64,000 bases of DNA from positions 2,594,996 through 2,658,995 of the forward strand of contig JAJEKV010000036.1 of NCBI GenBank assembly GCA_021234155.1, written 5' to 3'. Under the pieces are notes generated by a model that was not told the DNA's origin, ran no database searches, and was given only the letters and a program-made list of their open reading frames with translations. A program made the position numbers and the translations under genes. The DNA is from Isoetes taiwanensis. Its lineage: Eukaryota > Streptophyta > Lycopodiopsida > Isoetales > Isoetaceae. The stretch's first letter is position 1. Every line of letters starts with the position of its first letter. This document shows positions 35,991-48,620 of this stretch, piece after piece.

Positions 35991-36479
35991 GTAGTTGCTT
36001 CAGCGGAAATTTAGTTTCTACGGGCGTATCTGTTTATTTGTCGGTGTGCACATCATATGCTTGAGAAAGAACAGCTCAATAGCAAGCGCAGAACATCTAC
36101 ATGGGCGTGAAAGGGCTTGTTCCATTGAGGAGAACAAGAGCAGGGCCCAGTAAGCAAACTTCAAAAATTTGTTGGAAGCGGCATCGCTGGGAATTCAAGC
36201 CGGTGGATTCATCACCCGTGAGTTTATGAATGGGATGCGCAATGGTCGCGAGTCCGGGAATGAAGGTGGAGTAATAATTGACCTTACCGGAAAGAGCCGT
36301 CTCCTTGATCTCTGGGTGCTTGAGCCTTTGAGGCACACAACCGATTTTAGCAGGATCCGGTGGTGATACACCGCTGGTCGGCTAACGTGCGTGGAACACA
36401 CTGGTGACGAAAAAGGTGCATTTCGGGATTGAGACTAATCTTGGGACTCATCACATTTCCTCGAAAAAGACGAGTTCAA

Positions 36480-37010
36480 TTTATCAAATGGTCACCATGG
36501 AACTGTAGGCAGAGAATCATCTTGAAAAATTTGTAAAGGGATTTTCCTTCATAAAATCATGAAAAACTTAGAGCATGATGCGTTGAAACGTTGAGGAGAG
36601 TTTGATAATCCAAAAGGAACCACCTTGTAAAGCAAAAGTGTCCCACGGGGTGGTGAAAGTAGTTTTGAGTTGATCGATTCTTTGATTGAGATCGATTGTA
36701 GCGGAAAAACCATCCATGAAGGAGTACATCTCATGTCCGGCAACCTCTTAAAGAAGCAGTGCGTGAAGGGAAGTGGAAAATGATCCGCTTCCTCGTGGCG
36801 ATTGAGTTTTGGTAGTCCACGAATGCGGATCTTACCATTGTGTTTGAGTGCATGGCGATGGGGGCTCGGCCATTAGAATGTTTGACCTCATAGATCAAAA
36901 CTGCAAAAGGAGTTTGTCAATTTCCGCTTTTGGCGATCCGGTAATTTGGGTTGGCCGACATTATCGTTGCTAAAGCGGGCGTGCATGTGATTTGGTAGGA
37001 ATGGTGAGTT
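36480..37010 (-). pseudogene. Reverse transcriptase of element B
   Basis: It carries the same RT blocks as element A: the MDGF-type region (CTPSWMVF in one frame), LYKVVPFGLSNSPQRFN and the FQDDF-equivalent near 36,510-36,530, which here reads through in a shifted frame. It is broken by indels. Confidence 0.8.
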
Positions 37011-37699
37011 CCCCAAAGTTTTGTTGATTCCCAGAAGGTCTCGGTAGCTCTAGGCAAAATGTGTTTGAACTTTTTTTTGAAGAGCGTGCGGACGGCGATG
37101 CGATGGGTGTCGGAAGATTTGCGCTTAATGCGGACGGTGATTGTTGCCCTCGTCCACAATCTAAGACTTGAGTTCAGAATATGGGGATAACCAGGTGTCT
37201 GGACAATATGAGCAGGAGGTTGGAAACATAACGGGGATGCGTAGCACTCTGCGTGGTGAAAAAAGAGAGGTTTGCCGAGTTTCATCAGCAGGTTGCTTCA
37301 TAAACCGGCGCGTGTACATCCTCACCGGGGAGCTGCGAGAAGGTTAGATCACGAAAAAGTGATCAACACGTTGGATCGTTGCAAGGAGGGTAAGGTAAAA
37401 CAAACCAGCCACCCGCGGGTCTGATCAAAGAGTCATTTCTCCCCAAGGATCGGCATATTTGGGGTAGGATGACGGAAGCGGACCTTCGCGGTGGAGCGAA
37501 TCCTGATATATATTGCGGGCCCCTCGAATGCGATTTGGTCGGAGAGAGAGGGTTCAAAGAGATTGTGAATTGAGAATGATTTGCCTTTGTTTCCAAGTCC
37601 ATGGTGGCATTGAGGTGACCATCTGCGGATGACTAATTGATCCGCGGGCCCGATAATGGATACTCTTGGCTTTGGCGGAGAAAGGTCTGCCGACCAATA

Positions 37700-38060
37700 T
37701 TTCATAATCACGGATCTTCTCCTAGCCTTCCAAACACCAAATTCAAGGGGAATCGAGATCACCAATGTTGATATGAAGAAGAGGCGTGGCGCCTTGAGGT
37801 CAGCGTGATATGGCCATTAGCCAATTTGATGTCATATGGGGCCACGATAGAGTTGTTTGATGCCCATTTGTTTTGCGGAGTTTATCCGTGATGAGATTAA
37901 GCTGCGCTACCTCCGTCATTTTGAACATGGTTGACTTGGCGATTGCCCACCGTGGCGTGTGTAGTGGGTGTAGAGGTAGCAACACCCCAACCAAAACGGT
38001 CGGGAGTGGTAAGCGGTCCTTGAGAGCGGGCGAGTTGCAAAATCGTGGCAAGACTTAGAG
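37700..38060 (-). pseudogene. Aspartic protease region of element B
   Basis: The frame around 37,905-37,925 contains DGGSA, which fits a protease active site. NLITDKLRKTNGHQ and SNWLMAIS follow as in element A. The frame breaks at several points. Confidence 0.6.
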
Positions 38061-38449
38061 GAATTTTGATTTTGCCCATTTCGTCTTGGAGTTCGAGGCA
38101 CATGAGAAAAAGGATCTAGCTGGATCCACGGGTGCCGGAGTCGCGTGGTAATGAAGCGAAACTTCTTTGAGTAGGTCAACCTCGCGGCTATATTTGGATA
38201 TGTCCGAGGCGTGGAGGTTGAGACGCGTGGAAGGGGCTTCTTTGTCTTTGTTGAGCTTCGAGTAGTGGCATGAACATTAGCCAACGCGGCGTAGCCAGCC
38301 TGCATGAGGTTAGAATGCTTTGGCGAACTTTAGGCATGACATGCGGCATGAGTTTCTCAAATCGAGGTGCAAAGTGAACCTTTTTTCTTCGTCATGAGGA
38401 ATGGTATCGACCGCGCAAAGGCGGGGTTGCGTGCCATTAGGAATAATGG

Positions 38450-40130
38450 TTAAGGGGCGTGGCATACTGTCGGTTGCGGCGTGAAACCAAACCAACCCAA
38501 TTTGATGGCTGAAACCGGAGGTTAAAGCGCCTGAAAAATTTCTTCTGTACTTGTTGATCCATCCGAGGTTGATTGGCGTGGAGCTGGTTGATAGCGTGGA
38601 TTGCCGAGGCGCCGTGGTGGCTTAAGAACGGGGCCGGGCCTTGTTTGCCATTAGCAATCCGAGTTGGTAAGCCGGAGGTGGACGATGTGGGTCCGATTGG
38701 TAAAAAAAGCTGCACCTTTGAGTTTAATGGAAGTCCACCTGAGGAACCGGTGGTGGTATGACCCCATTCTGATCACCAAAGTGATAACATTTGTGCTTCG
38801 AAGGATCAAAAGGAGGGCGTGTGTTAGGTCCCCGTTATTTGCTCTGTTGTTGATAGAGTTGATTGGGTTGCGCTGCGGTGGTGGCTGATTATAATTGCAC
38901 CATTTATTGCGATTAGTCATTGAGGTGTTGTTTTGCACTTGATAAACCATCTTATTGCGGAAAGGTGTAGGATGAGTGCGAGTGCACTCTTCGCCGCGGC
39001 ATGATTGCACATGTTGCATCTTTACAATGAGGGGGCCATTGGTGGAGTTGCACTCATTCGCCAAGTGGCCTTGATATTTGCGGATATGGCACCAGATCCG
39101 GCTAGCGGCTATGGATTGGCGTGTTGAGGTTGAACAGCGATCCGGGGAACCATGATGGCGGGTGGAATGAAAGGAAGCTCTTGAAGAGCCACGCCCGCGG
39201 GAGGAAACATTGCCCGAGTGATTTGTGGGTGATAGCCTGCTCCAAAGTCTTGCCAGGGTATTGATCATGAGTCGGATAATGGAGGAAGTCCTTGGAGAAA
39301 CCAGACCAAAATCGACTTGCGGTGGGGTACTCCTTGAGTTTGCTGAGCGAGAATGTGAAGTCGATCCGCAAAAATCCTGGCGAACTCAGGTGGGCTCTTG
39401 TTGAAGGTCATTGAGTTGCTTGAGATGAAGCTTTGATCATCATCCGGTGGTCCCATAGTGAGAAAGAAAAGCGGTTCTCATTTCGACCAATCTTGTTTCC
39501 AGTGGCTTTTGTTGGACATGAGCCATTGATGAGGGAACACGCAGATGTGGTGGAAAAGATGTGGAATTTCAGTTGAGGTTGGGCATGACCATTATTCAAG
39601 GACGCCGAGCCTCAAATTCTTCCATGTGGGCCTGGAGCACTTTGGTCTAAGGGTTTGCCTTTCGTGTTGCCAAAAGGTGGGATAAGTCAACAAGGGTCCG
39701 AAAGGTAGAGGTGAAAGTGCTTGGCTGGACCAGGGGAACCGGATAGGGATTATATTGAGTTGGATGTGGTATGGTGCGGAAAGACACGATGAAGGGTTCA
39801 CGGGAGGTGGAGAATATGGAGGTGCCTGATCATTGGTTTTGAGGTGCAGCAAAAGATTGTAAAGCGGAAGAGCGTGGGAAAGGTAGGGAAGGGAAAGTCA
39901 AGTCGTGGAGGAGCAAAAAAGACATGTGGATATCCTTGCCCACCGGGGAGATGATGGTTGAAGGAAGGCGTATGGCGGTGAATGATGGATGTAGGCATGT
40001 TCGGGGTATGAAAGTAAGGTTGAGAAGGTGGAGCGATGGGGTTCGGATAGTGATGAGATGGCCCGGAGGTCATGAGCAATGTTTGCACGCAGCTTGAGGT
40101 GGGGGAATTTGGGCCGAGACATGACACGAG
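38450..40130 (-). pseudogene. Gag of element B
   Basis: It has a Pro/Ser/His-rich N-terminus (40,127-39,798), a capsid-like middle (SLINGSCPTKATGNK; DDDQSFISSNSMTFNK) and a zinc knuckle at 39,048-39,091, where the second Cys is Arg (CHIRKYQGHLANEC). A basic, Asn/Pro-rich tail follows. The 205-codon frame at 38,651-39,268 holds the knuckle. The Cys-to-Arg change and frame breaks mark it as dead. Confidence 0.75.
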
Positions 40131-40329
40131 GGTGGGTGGCGTAGGCGAGCCCTAGACCGAATGTGGCCTCCTCAATATCATGCTTGAGATCCATACATAT
40201 CTTAACAACTTCCCCGCCGATGACGCCCATGAACCGCCGTCGGGAAAGAAGTTCTTCGGTGTGAAGTTTCGGACAGATTACGGCTTACGTAAGAAGGGAA
40301 GAGCCAATCGGACTTCTCGCACGCTAATG

Positions 40330-40948
40330 TGTTGGGGTCTCAGGTTCGGGAACTCCCCGAAGACGACTCCGTGGAGGACCGATGGATCTAACAGAGAATC
40401 TGGGACTATGTCACGGGGGATTTGCAAGAAGAGAACAAGAAGAAGAAAACGAACAAAAGAGAACAATGAGAGGAAAATGATAAGCTTCCTTGATATCAAT
40501 GATGAACATACATGAGCTCTCTAATCGAGAGAAGACCGAGCGAGGAGACAAGACTCAAAACTCATCTAAAAAATCATGTGCTAGCTCTACTCATATATAT
40601 ATATTACAATGGCCTTTGGCCCAATATAGACACTCGACCGATCTCTGATTACCCGACTCGAAGCGAGGCCTGATTCTGTGAGAATGTTGGTGGTGCCTCT
40701 GAAGTGCACCTATAACCACGCCGGGACCTTGGCGAAAAGTGACGGGTCATCACTTGTGTGGCGCCTCTTGGCAGCGAACCAGTGCTTTGGAGCGTGGAAC
40801 GCTGCTTTGGTCTTCTGGCCGGGCTTTGGACGGACCGACCGATGCACATGTCGTGGATCCTTGAGCTTGACACTGGTCCGTCAGATGCATGAATAGTCCC
40901 TGTTGCCTCATATAGTCATGGCACCAGAGGCAGGCCACGGGACTAACA
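40330..40948 (-). repeat. 5' LTR of element B
   Basis: 619 bp, TGTTAGTC...CCCCAACA in element orientation, with a TATATATATATA box at about 40,594-40,605. It is followed by the TATC microsatellite. Confidence 0.9.

Positions 40949-41032
<84 letters not shown>
40949..41032 (+). repeat. (CTAT)n microsatellite at the insertion site of element B
   Basis: 84 bp of pure CTAT tetramers directly abut the LTR end. A shorter run, 29,931-29,947, lies on the other side of the element. Confidence 0.97.
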
Positions 41033-41080
41033 TTGTACAAAATCCACTAGAACTTGAGGCAATGCTAATATCAAAATGAA

Positions 41081-41206
41081 ACGAACTTGGAACAAAAATG
41101 TATCGTCTCTTTTGTGATGCAATAAATGGAATGGCAAAGCTAACGAACTTGGAACAAACATGTGTCTATCTCTTTTGTGATGCAAATAAATGTAATGGCA
41201 AAGCTT
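41081..41206 (+). repeat. Tandem duplication of about 63 bp
   Basis: Two units beginning ACGAACTTGGAACAAA and ending ATGGCAAAGCT lie head to tail (about 41,081-41,142 and 41,143-41,206) with few differences. Confidence 0.85.
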
Positions 41207-44200
41207 GTGCTCGTCCCTTTTTAATGTGCAAGTTCAGAATCAACAATTTGGGCACATGCATCACTGTAGCCACATGGTGGAGAAATACAGCATGAAGAAT
41301 AACAACAGCATTAAAATCTGCAAGGAAAACTGAATGAGCAAGTGATGATCAAACATCAAAGGAAAACCAAACAGCTGGCTGGTGCTCAAAGTGCTCAGAG
41401 ATGCAGGCTAATAGTCATTTCATGTGGATAGGATGCACAACACGGCTAGACTGGCACAAAGAGCCAAAATATAATGCACTAAATGTAAGAAAATACTTGA
41501 ACGAAAAGCAGGAGCTGAGGCAAAAGCTTGACTTCTAAATGTTAGTTTCAAGTTCCAAATATCTGCTGGTAAAAGCGCAATCATATTGCTGTTGCTGCAA
41601 AATAGTGTTTCATATGTGGCATTGGGAACCAAATTTTTAAATGAAAGACATAACAAAGGCAACATATGAGGAAAAATATAATTCTATCCTTATTTTCCTA
41701 GCCAAGAACTATGCATATGAAATGCCCATATGCATGCAGATAGCCATCTTATGAGTAAGATTTTTTCTGCATCCCATGCAATATCGAAATACTTGCTCAA
41801 AATTATCCATGTTCTTCATGCCAAAGAGGTGCCTCATGCCAGAGAAGCATGCATCTCCAGAGAAGCAGCCATCTCCAGCTTTTTCGAGGCTAAAACATTC
41901 TGTTCAAATTCGTATTCAAAATCCCATTCTGATCAGATTTGCAAATACGTGGAAATGATAAGCTCTAGTGAAGATGCTGGCCTCTTCCTCTCTGGCATTT
42001 GTTCAGATAAAATGGTACTCTTACTTGAGCTTCTGTTATATTATAGAGAGAGAGGCCAGGTAATCCAAGAACTCTACCAACTTCTGCATCAAGAAAGCAG
42101 ACCAAATACGTTAATAAAAGATGTATCATAAGATAAGAAAGCAGGCAATGCCATAGCAGTGAGCAAGTTTACCATTAAATACCATTAAAGCACTCTCTTA
42201 CTTGCACATTGAATAGCCTACCATATTGGGATATGACAACAACAAAGAAAAGAATCAACAACATAATAGCCATGAACACATAAATAAATCACGGTCTTGA
42301 ATAAGCAAAGCGTGCAAAAAGGTGAAGCTGCAGATGCATGTACAAAAAAAGGAATATAGTCTTCATGCCTCTTATAAGACCATAATTTAAAGATACGTCG
42401 TTATTGTTTTGTTTGCAAGATCAGGAACTCCTGTTGGACATCATATTTTAGAAGATTCAGAGAACAAAATACATGAGATACATCATAAAGAGGCATGGCC
42501 AAATAAAGTTATGGCCAGATAGAGCTAAAAGTGCAAATGGGGGATCATTAACAGTGCATGCCATTAAAAAAAAGAAGATAATGTGCTTTTCTGCTATAAA
42601 ATATGCTAAATGAGCACCTCTGTTCAGAAAAGAGGATTTATGTTGAATCACATATTCAAAAACATTACCAAGCTAAGAATGATAGAAGCTTCACCTTCAA
42701 GAACTGCAATGGAAATTTAAGACATATCGTTGAGCACAAAAGCACAATTTTCAACCATTTAAAACAAATGTAGCCAAGAAGTCAAATTTTACTCCTACAT
42801 AGACCAGACCTTAAAAGTTGATTTACAAACCAACTTAATGAAGGTTGTAGCTCTATAGCAGCAGATGTGAAATGATAAGAGCTGTTTGATGGTAATACCA
42901 TAGAAGAAAAAAAAAACATGTTTAATAAGCAATGCCATAGCAGCAAGTTTACCATTAAAGCACTCCCTTAGTTGCACAAGGACGAAGCCAATAACCCTAC
43001 TATAAATTTCTAATGCATGTATCATGGATGCATTTTGATCAGATAATATTTGGCCACTTTAACATAAAATAGGCACGCTATGATCTAGCTCTAAAAGCCA
43101 ATTCAAATAGAAACCTTTGTATCATTAATTGTTTTGGCCAGTTTAAGCAATAAAATAGGCATGCTATGGTTTGGCAGTACTTTATTTGGGCACTTAAGCC
43201 ATAAAATAGTAGAGCATGCTATGCTTTAGCAGTACCCAATCTCAATTCAAACATAGGCATTCTATGATGCAGCAGTAAGAACATTAAAAGAGAAAGAAGT
43301 ACCAGCTCAGTCCAATACCTCAATTCTACAGCGCCATGGCCAAACTTCTTGAAGTGTTTATTGAATGCTTGAATTCATGATCCACTCCAAGTTATCCAAG
43401 CCAGTAATAAACATTATACAGGGATAACTAAGATCTATGATGTCAAGACTTCAATCACATATCAAAAAATGCAGGATGTAACGTCTTGTTCATTTTCTGC
43501 ACAAATAGAATAGTACTTCCTGAACCATATAGAAAGTTGCAAACCATATAGAAAGTTGCAGAGTCTACAAACCACATAGAAGTTTGCAGAGTTTATGGTT
43601 ATGCCACAATCTTTGCGAAGCCTAATCATGTAAGCAAAACCAGAACTTGGGCTTCCAGACCAAGATAGACATAGAAACTGATGTGTGATAGTGACAATGC
43701 AAATCTATTATGGTGCACATCCTATCAGCCTTGGAGAATAAGCCAATGGACATATCATTGAACCTACTAATTCAGAATAGATCTATAAGCAAACAGTTGC
43801 AATATCATTAAATGCATGCATCCTCCCCTACGTCCATAATAATGGCTTCCAGATATTCTAGATATTGTCGATATGGCCAAGGGCTAATTAAATGTGTCTT
43901 AAGCCCAGCCCTAAATGTCATGTGGATTAGCCTCTGCTCTTTCGGCACATGGAAAATGCATGATTCACTGGGTGGATTTCAAGTATAGTTCAGGTCTACT
44001 TCATATACTCATGCATAAAGTACATTTGATGTGAAGGACATACCAAAGTCCTTGTAGGATGGGCGCAAGAAGATAATTTTTGTGAGATAATTAGAACCCC
44101 TGTAGCATCTGCATGACCTAGGGAGCAAGACACACGAATCAGAAATAATTTAACATTCAATCTAGAATGGTTCGTTGAGCTCATTTACTTTAAACATTAT

Positions 44201-44670
44201 GAAGGACACATCACCCTATCTCACTTTGGATTGACCATTCTAAGCAAATAACAAATCCAACTAGAAGCAGACATAAATTTAATGGCTTTACCTTTCTGCA
44301 TCCCTGCCAAATGTTGACGTTTGAAATATACATGGATCAACACTTCATTGAATGAAGCTCATAAACACATGTGCCGCAAGCTGAAAATTGAATGAGTAGG
44401 TAAAAGATTGAAATGGAGACAATAAAATACTGCGTGCATATAGATAATTAGATACTTAACGTGAACAAATAGATTTGACAAATTAGCAGTGTACAACTCC
44501 TATTTTGTTTTAGTGTACCTACAACTTGTATTTATGTGCCTTGAATTGATAACATCTACACGGACTCAAAATCCACACAGACTCAAACTAAGTATGGATC
44601 ATCAGTATTCTGAATTTTTCACAATCTGGAATGTGAAGTAACATGCAAGTAATAAGATAGAATGAATAGC
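41207..44670. other. AT-rich spacer with scattered short repeats
   Basis: No gene is supported. The phrase GCAATGCCATAGCAG...AGTTTACCATTAAAGCACTC occurs near 42,146 and again near 42,931. Units containing AATAGGCATGCTATG recur about four times at 43,065-43,265. ACCATATAGAAAGTTGCA is tandemly repeated at 43,526-43,590. A 133-codon frame at 41,730-42,131 has no recognisable domain. Confidence 0.5.
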
Positions 44671-44887
44671 TTAAACACGACTTAACAAAAATAAGTATGG
44701 GCTATGAAGCAAGCTGAGTCCCTCAAAGAATTGCAAGTAGAAACCAAGAGCATCGAATCTATTGTAGTTGTAGCAATTCTTGCCTAACCGAGCTTCAATT
44801 TTGTCTAACGTTTCTCTCCCATGCTTGTTCCACCATGTTGAAGCTCCAAGAAAAGGTTCTCTGCATTTTCTTTTACCAGAAACCTGC
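44671..44887 (-). pseudogene. Terminal-exon-like segment, unrecognised
   Basis: After an acceptor-like TTATTCTCTTGCAG on the minus strand, a frame of about 72 codons reads VSGKRKCREPFLGASTWW, then NKHGRETLDKIEARLGKN, and ends in a stop. The basic, Trp-containing start looks like real protein. I do not recognise the family and see no upstream exon with confidence. It could be a gene fragment inside a transposon, since the repeat shared with 2.06 kb lies just upstream of it. Confidence 0.3.
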
Positions 44888-45339
44888 AAGAGAATAAATT
44901 GTTATAATCTAAACAAACACATCATGGATCATAGAATTAGTCTCTCACCTAAACTGGGTTCATAGCCGGTCAAGAATCAACGATCATGGAAGAAGAAGCA
45001 ATAGGATTAGGCCCCTAAGACTTTATCTCCAACAGCACTATTTATGGTCGTTTTGATAGAGACACAGCCTGTAAGACATACAAAGCAGAGTCAATATCTT
45101 AGAAATGACAAAGCGAAAGCCAAAGCCAAAGGTTCCGGCACCTGCAACAAAAATACTGGATAAAATTCAAGATAGATAGATGCTTCAAGGCGGAATTGCA
45201 TAGAGATAATCAGAAAAAACTACTATTTTCTCCTCCACGCGTGTCTCATGCAGATTACATCCTATATCATCCTAAATTCGGGAAAGCCATCCTCCATATC
45301 CGGAAAACCCCTAATCCGGCCAGCTTTCAGCGGGCAAAG

Positions 45340-45510
45340 CCCAAATGAAAATCGCAATAAGAAAAAAAATTTGCGATTTTTGGAAATCGGATTTTTTTCC
45401 AGGCGGGGAAAATCCCCAAAACCTTAGGGAAATGAGCCAAGGAAAAAACTAAAAAAGTTTTTCTCTACACCGGAAAATCCAAATTTAAACAATAGATAGA
45501 TAGGAATCAT
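45340..45510 (-). repeat. Dispersed repeat, copy 2 (partner at 2055-2260)
   Basis: The minus-strand reading gives CTATCTATTGTTTAAATTTGG then TTTTCCG..., and CCTAAGGTTTTGGGGATTTT, in the order seen at 2055-2160 on the plus strand. Confidence 0.6.
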
Positions 45511-48480
45511 ATGATTTACCTGACCTTTTAAATCACACCTATGCCAATATGGTCTTAAGGGCAACCCTGCATGTCCATCTTTGCATAGGGAGATTGATTG
45601 TGCCAGGGCTGTTCAATAATAGCAAACAACACCCCCATGTCCCCGCTTTCCCGTGCAGTTATTGAAGACTCAATAGTGCTGGTATCTTGGCAAGTCGAGT
45701 AGTCTGTGCCCTGCATGCTCCCATGCTTCCACGAGGAAGATGAGATTTATATCTCGGCAACCGAGTTGAGACTATCTCCTTTATGCTCTAAAAGCTCCGA
45801 TAACTTCAGAAGACCACACGGAAACACAATTTCTATTTGCTGGCAGGAACTACAGTTGTAGTTTGATTGTGCGGCGGATGAAGGCGATAGAAGTGGGTGC
45901 GGCATGTATGGCATGCATTGCAGCGACGGGGAGAGCAAGCTGGAGCGAGCCATGCGGTTATAACCGACAAAGCGGGGGCATGAGTCGGAAGTGAATTGAA
46001 CATCGGCAAAGGCCAGTGTTAGATTGCATATGCATCGCCGATTTGGCTAGAAGATCTGCATCTTGCCTCGGACTAGTCCTGCAGCTGTTTGCGGACTCTC
46101 TTACCTTTGGCAAACTCGTGTCGGCGTCCTTCTGTTGTCTTTGGAATCATATCTGAAGCCAATATACGGTACTGTTCAACTTGCCACGGCCTTAAAGATA
46201 GCTGCTCACTTGCGCTGTCCGTATTGTGAATCTGCGGCCTCTGGGAAGCTGGCCAGGAAGTCTTTGGATGCCATGGCGGCTTGTGTTAACAATGTGCACC
46301 AGCGTATGGAATGTCATTCGAACAAGGATCATCATCCGGTGGGTTGATCTGAGTTCTCCCATGTTTTGTTGCGGTAGCCCGCATTACCATTCCGGGGCTC
46401 TCTGTTCTCGGGTCAACGGCCGGCACAGGCATGATGATGCCGCTTGCTCGCCGGGATGTCGGTAATATAGTTACGCCAGAGGCGTGGTGGCATGGGGCTG
46501 CTGGCGGTCATCAATTGGTGGCCCCTTTGCTGATAGGTAATCGACTTTTGGGCATGTGGGACTGTCGTGGCCTATGTAATGGCCTCTCTTTCCCGAAGCC
46601 GGGAGCTCAACTCTTGCTTGAATTGTTTCTGGCTTGCCAATTCATGTATGCGGCGCTGCAATTGCTCATGAAAATCACCTCCAGATCTCAAACAGCAAAG
46701 TTGTGCTCCAGTTTCTATAAGTGCAGGATTCACTGCCAATGGGGCCATTTCCCATATCTCGACTCTACTCTGAATGGCTCTTAGCTATGACTGGACAAGA
46801 CTATAACATTGTTCATAGAAGAGGAACTGGCATAACTTTGTTGGCAACAATTTATGCCATCGAAATTTGTGCACCGGCCCAGGTGTCCACACAAACTAGG
46901 ATGGTAGTTTGCTTTGAAGTGATCTCTTCTCGTGTTTGTTTTTATTAATAGGCAGTGTTGGGGAAGCTTTTAGAGCGTACTGGAAAATCTCCTAATGTTT
47001 CCATTACCAATTGGAAATTTGTATAGTAGCTCAACTGGAAGCTTTTAGTTTTAAATCGAAAATCCTTCTCTACTCCCTGAGTTTGCCCAGCAGTTGTAAT
47101 AAGCATCGATATGGCATTTATTTGCATCTTATAGTGAATTATGCCAACGTTGCAAGTTGTCAGTGACGCAAATGATAATATTACTATTGTATATGCTCTT
47201 TTCAATTCAATTTAATTTTCTTTTCCATCAATCCTAATAGCCTACTTGAACGGCCATTGAGATCATGGGTTTTTCTAGCAGATCTTACAAAAGTAGGGTT
47301 CCACGACCATAATAGATGTTCTCTGATGTGCGAGTGATAAAGATTAAAACTTTTGTAATATACCCAATGAATTCAATTCAATTCGATATAAAAAATTTCC
47401 TTAACCTTTATTGGGCAAAACATGCTCAATGGTAGTATAACACATGAAGGCTGGGTATGTATATACACATGGATGCATGGATATGCTGCCTTTTCCTTTC
47501 AAAATGATTTGTCTTATGGACAAGTATTGCTTTTGTACTTTGCCACGAAAAAAGATTGTCCAACGACATGATGAACGACATTTAGTCGGAGTGTATAAGT
47601 GGGGTATATGGGACCATAAAATTATATTAATGTTATTTGATATAAAAAGTTATGGCAATAAGGCAAATGATGCTCTACTTGTTTAGTTGTTCATTGGGCC
47701 CCTATATCATGGTTAATTGTTGCCACACGTTGTTGCTCATTGAGCATATTACTTTCTCACTTACGCATTTGTGCCCTTTTAGTTCCCATATATTGGAAAG
47801 ACTAGAAGAGCATCACCTTTATTTTCATCTAAAAGTTGGAAATGTTTATGTTATTTCGTGCGATCTAGTTGCTTTAGGGTATGAGCATCTTATTTTTTCA
47901 TTTTATATGAGAATTGTACCCTCATGGGAAGAACCTTTGCATTTCAAAAACCCACACAGATTGCATGTTGAAGCCTAACGTACAATGCACAAGTATCTCT
48001 TTGTTAATACTGCAACTCGACATTTGACATTGAGGAAAATATTTCGTTCCCAACAACCCCTATCATACTAAAGAAGATAAAACCTACAAAAAACATTTCA
48101 CACCAACCCAGCAGATTGACCTCGATAGATTCATAGTATGGCATAGAGATAAGACATCCAACTTTGACTTAAGTTCCAGATGGTACAGGGAGAAGAAGAA
48201 ATAGGAAATACAGTGCAATATCAGAGGTGTAGGTTTGGAGGCGCATATGTGGGATGGGTTTTTATCATCCAAGAAGGAGAACATTGTAGTATGTAAAGGG
48301 TCAAAATTATTGCCGTTCGAAGATAAATAGATAGAAGGGGACACACAATAGGGCTTAGGCCATGGGTGGGGACTAGAACGTGCAATGTTCAGGAGGACAA
48401 TTTGTATTTTTTCCTAGTATGGGCCTTTACGTGTATTTTATTTTGGTAAGGTGTAACATTAAGGGAACTTTCTCATGAAT
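45511..48480. other. Spacer without supportable genes
   Basis: The 45.7-46.8 kb part is GC-richer and has frames up to 117 codons, but their stop density in the best alternative frame is no lower than chance. 46.9-48.4 kb is AT-rich and featureless. Confidence 0.45.
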
Positions 48481-48567
48481 GGTTTGTTAACCCTCATAAT
48501 AATAATTGGGACCTCTTGTCCAACAAAGCACTCACAACAAAAGCATTACGCAGAAAAAAGGATCTCC

Positions 48568-48620
48568 ACGTGACCGAACAATACCCGTCCGATGTAACCC
48601 TTACATCCTCACGATGACGT
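48568..48620 (+). promoter_or_regulatory. G-box/ACGT elements upstream of the trihelix gene
   Basis: CACGTG at 48,568-48,573 and GATGACGTGGGCCC around 48,614-48,626 lie about 0.85-0.9 kb before the start codon. G-box cores bind bZIP/bHLH factors in plants. Whether they serve this gene is inference. No convincing TATA box position could be fixed. Confidence 0.3.

Larger units (their letters stand above)
29948..40948 (-). mobile_element. Ty3/gypsy LTR retrotransposon B, same family as A
   Basis: LTRs at 29,948-30,507 and 40,330-40,948 enclose about 9.8 kb colinear with element A (gag to integrase plus the extra 3' region). It sits inside a TATC microsatellite: CTATC precedes the left LTR (29,943-29,947) and follows the right one (40,949-40,953), consistent with a 5-bp duplication, although the microsatellite makes that ambiguous. 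Coding parts are frameshifted throughout. The left LTR has lost the terminal base of its end. Confidence 0.92.

Noticed and set aside
45700-46760. A minus-strand fossil ORF with many CGA-to-TGA stops
   Set aside because: The number of stops in the chosen frame is about what chance gives, so coding origin is not supported.
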